Source: Verrucomicrobiota bacterium (GTDB lineage Bacteria; Verrucomicrobiota; Verrucomicrobiia; Limisphaerales; UBA8199). Taken from it: 55,040 nt of DNA. Location of the stretch: assembly GCA_029974925.1 (NCBI GenBank), contig JARKQH010000064.1, positions 1-55,040 on the forward strand, written 5' to 3'. Position numbers and translations under genes: made by a program. Positions 53,413 to 55,040 of the stretch are shown in pieces (position 1 is the first letter of the stretch; each line of letters opens with the position of its first letter). Under the pieces are notes generated by a model. The model was not told the DNA's origin, ran no database searches, and saw only the letters and a list, made by a program, of their open reading frames with translations.

Positions 53413-54813
53413 ATGACCACAACCTCGATCGGCCGCATGGTGATGTTCGCAGTTCTGGCAGCGGGCGGGGCGAAACTTGCGGCGGCCACGCCGGCATCCC
53501 TGCCCGTGGTGGAGGCGGAGGAGACCGTCTATTCGTTTGCCGACGCCAATAATGGCGCGGGGCCGATGTGGTGCCGGGGCTCGACCTGCCTGGTGCGGAT
53601 GGACGACGGCCTGTTCGCGAGCGGGCTGGAAACGCTGGCCGACGTCAAGCCGCTGAACAACTGCCGCTGGCTGCTGTTCAAGCGCAGCCAGGCGGGCTGG
53701 CAACAAATCGCTGCCGACACCCAAGGCCGCACCCGCGAGCCCTGTCCTTTGGCCGCCTTCGCCGATGGCCGCCTGTTGCTCTCGGTCAATCCCACCTTGC
53801 GGCCGGAGGCTTACAGCGGTCCGGCCCGGCCGGAGATTCTGCAATTTCGCGCCGCCAATCCGACCGCCGCGCCCGAGGTGCTGCGCCCCGTCTGGCAGGG
53901 GGCGCCCGAGTTCACGGAACATTCCTACCGCAGCTTCGTGGCCGACGGCCCGAACCGCGAATTGATCCTGTTCCAAAACATCGGCTATACCCACGCCGAA
54001 TGGGCCTTCCTGGACCGCGCGGGCAAATGGTCCGCGCAAGGCCGGCTCAAATGGCCGTGGGGCGCCGAGTATGACAAACCCCAACCCATCCGCGTGTGCT
54101 ACCCGGCCGTGGGCCTCAAAGACCGCGCCGTGCATTTCTGCGGCGTCAGCGACATCGTCGAACCCTACGAGAAATGGCGCGCCTTCAAGAAACAACTCAC
54201 CGGTCGCGAATGGGATTACGATTTCCGGCGGCTCTTTTATACCTGGTCGCGCGACATCACCACCGGCCAATTCAGCGACTGGGTCGAGATTGCCTCCCGC
54301 GACCAAACCTGCGGCTGGATCATGCCCTGCGACCTGTGGGTGGCGCCGGATGGCGCGGCCCATCTGCTTTGGACCGAGCGGGCGATTGACGAACGGCTGC
54401 GCGAACGGTTCTTCCCCAATGCCGAGCAATCCCATTCGCTCAATTATGCCATCGTGCGCGAGGGCAAGGTCGTCGCGCGGAAGGTCCTGGCTCAGTCCGG
54501 CAAAGGCGGCAGCGGAGAGATTCCCGGCGCCGCGCGCTTTCAGGTCACTCCGGCCAACCGGTTGTGGGTCGTCTATTACGTTGGCGGCAGGAGCCCGGAC
54601 GGCCATTCACTCAGTGAAAACCGCGTAATGGAAATTCGCGCCGAACGCATCAGCCCGCCGGCCGTGGTTCCGCTCAAATACCCCATGACCGATTTTTTCA
54701 CCGCCACCGTGCGCGCCGGTTCGCCGCCATCCCGCCACCTGGAGATGCTGGGCCACCGCGCCGGCACACCCCGAACGATAGCCTACGCACGGGTTTTGCT
54801 GCCGGAAGACTGA
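53413..54813 (+). CDS. Secreted BNR/sialidase-like beta-propeller protein, unknown function
   Basis: This 466-aa protein has an N-terminal signal peptide (hydrophobic 8-25, ending LAAAT). The mature part shows repeated strands with Asp-box or BNR-like features (WAFLDRAGKW, LFYTWSRDITTGQFSDW, DLWVAPDGAAHLLWTERA), suggesting a beta-propeller related to sialidase or DUF4185-type proteins. Catalytic residues for a sialidase are not obvious. Such proteins in Verrucomicrobiota often accompany glycan use, but here no neighbour proves this. I chose the ATG at 53413 because it gives a clean signal peptide directly after a strong promoter; an in-frame upstream start at 53389 would overlap that promoter. 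Confidence 0.75.
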   Translation: MTTTSIGRMVMFAVLAAGGAKLAAATPASLPVVEAEETVYSFADANNGAGPMWCRGSTCLVRMDDGLFASGLETLADVKPLNNCRWLLFKRSQAGWQQIAADTQGRTREPCPLAAFADGRLLLSVNPTLRPEAYSGPARPEILQFRAANPTAAPEVLRPVWQGAPEFTEHSYRSFVADGPNRELILFQNIGYTHAEWAFLDRAGKWSAQGRLKWPWGAEYDKPQPIRVCYPAVGLKDRAVHFCGVSDIVEPYEKWRAFKKQLTGREWDYDFRRLFYTWSRDITTGQFSDWVEIASRDQTCGWIMPCDLWVAPDGAAHLLWTERAIDERLRERFFPNAEQSHSLNYAIVREGKVVARKVLAQSGKGGSGEIPGAARFQVTPANRLWVVYYVGGRSPDGHSLSENRVMEIRAERISPPAVVPLKYPMTDFFTATVRAGSPPSRHLEMLGHRAGTPRTIAYARVLLPED

Positions 54814-55040
54814 GCCAAATCCTGGCGGTTCCTGCGGGGTTGGTCGCCGGACGGAAGGCGGCAGCCTGCAGACTCATCGTCCTTGCCGCCTGCGCCGTGA
54901 ACGCAACAAGCCTGTGAAGAATTGCCACACAATTTTTGTGGCGGCGATGGCAAATTTCGACCACCTCCTTGACCCCTTCATCTCCCGCTCGACGGCCGAA
55001 AACAGGTGCCAGCCGGCCGCATCGCAAAAGCCTGTTGCGC
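54814..55040. other. End of window, no gene seen
   Basis: About 230 bases after the BNR-like gene show no convincing coding region on either strand. A 6-bp inverted repeat GCCACA/TGTGGC with a 7-base spacer lies at 54924-54942 and could be an operator for a gene beyond the edge. Confidence 0.4.

Noticed and set aside
54924-54942. Inverted repeat GCCACA/TGTGGC as an operator or terminator
   Set aside because: Six bp arms with a 7-base spacer are expected by chance in this much sequence, and the gene it might control is outside the window.
54698-55027. A 109-codon minus-strand frame at the right edge
   Set aside because: It overlaps the end of the BNR-like gene antisense and has no domain or upstream signal.

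Overview
The window is high-G+C bacterial chromosome, packed with genes on both strands. It most likely comes from a Verrucomicrobiota member, perhaps of the Limisphaerales/Pedosphaera type. That is an inference from gene content: two PEP-CTERM-anchored proteins, a sulfatase, a Tat-exported GH116-like enzyme, and a 1308-residue GHL10/Ig-like protein with the C-terminal module common in this phylum. High GC in third codon positions produces many long antisense open frames, which I treated as shadows. I saw no rRNA, tRNA, CRISPR array or insertion sequence. I placed 43 coding regions, one of them a weakly supported small ORF and one cut by the left edge.

Layout. 1-1272 (minus): end of a polysaccharide locus with a truncated Gfo/Idh/MocA oxidoreductase and an initiating sugar transferase. 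Its upstream region holds spaced direct repeats and a foldable element. 1939-8513 (minus): a stress/trehalose cluster made of a universal stress protein, an OtsA-OtsB fusion and a TreS-maltokinase fusion. 8696-15882: a CNNM/CorC transporter, a GH116-like glycosidase, a PTS EIIA domain, a GT2 glycosyltransferase and a PEP-CTERM protein. 16188-22564 (plus): a two-component pair, a TPR lipoprotein, a CDF cation exporter and a sulfatase. 22565-26935: argG, a cysteine desulfurase, a TIM-barrel-like lipoprotein and a UbiA prenyltransferase. 27175-32962 (plus): an NfeD-like/flotillin/PLDc_N membrane module, a beta-carbonic anhydrase, an unknown membrane protein, an SGNH hydrolase and coaE.

32901-34486 (minus) is a compact type II restriction-modification operon whose nuclease closely resembles BstYI. 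34597-38523 is the GHL10/Ig giant. 38646-44967 (minus) carries housekeeping genes: a Xer recombinase, purC, and rpmI-rplT-pheS-pheT with an intrinsic terminator between rplT and pheS. 45132-54813 holds a second PEP-CTERM protein, a class IV aminotransferase, a YihY/BrkB protein, alanine dehydrogenase, a pair of M16 peptidases (one active, one lacking the zinc motif) and a secreted BNR-like protein.

The most general signal is regulatory. Many genes have a recognisable -35/-10 pair with 16-17 bp spacing, and the -10 box ends only 5-10 bases before the start codon. This predicts leaderless or nearly leaderless mRNAs for about nine genes. Others, such as rpmI and the second PEP-CTERM gene, have ordinary leaders. 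Two further signals are local: a hairpin abutting the GT2 start codon that buries its ribosome-binding region, and a repeated motif plus terminator around pheS/pheT. I found no clear, wholly new multi-gene system. The best candidates are the leaderless promoter architecture, the leader elements, and the BstYI-like island overlapping coaE.
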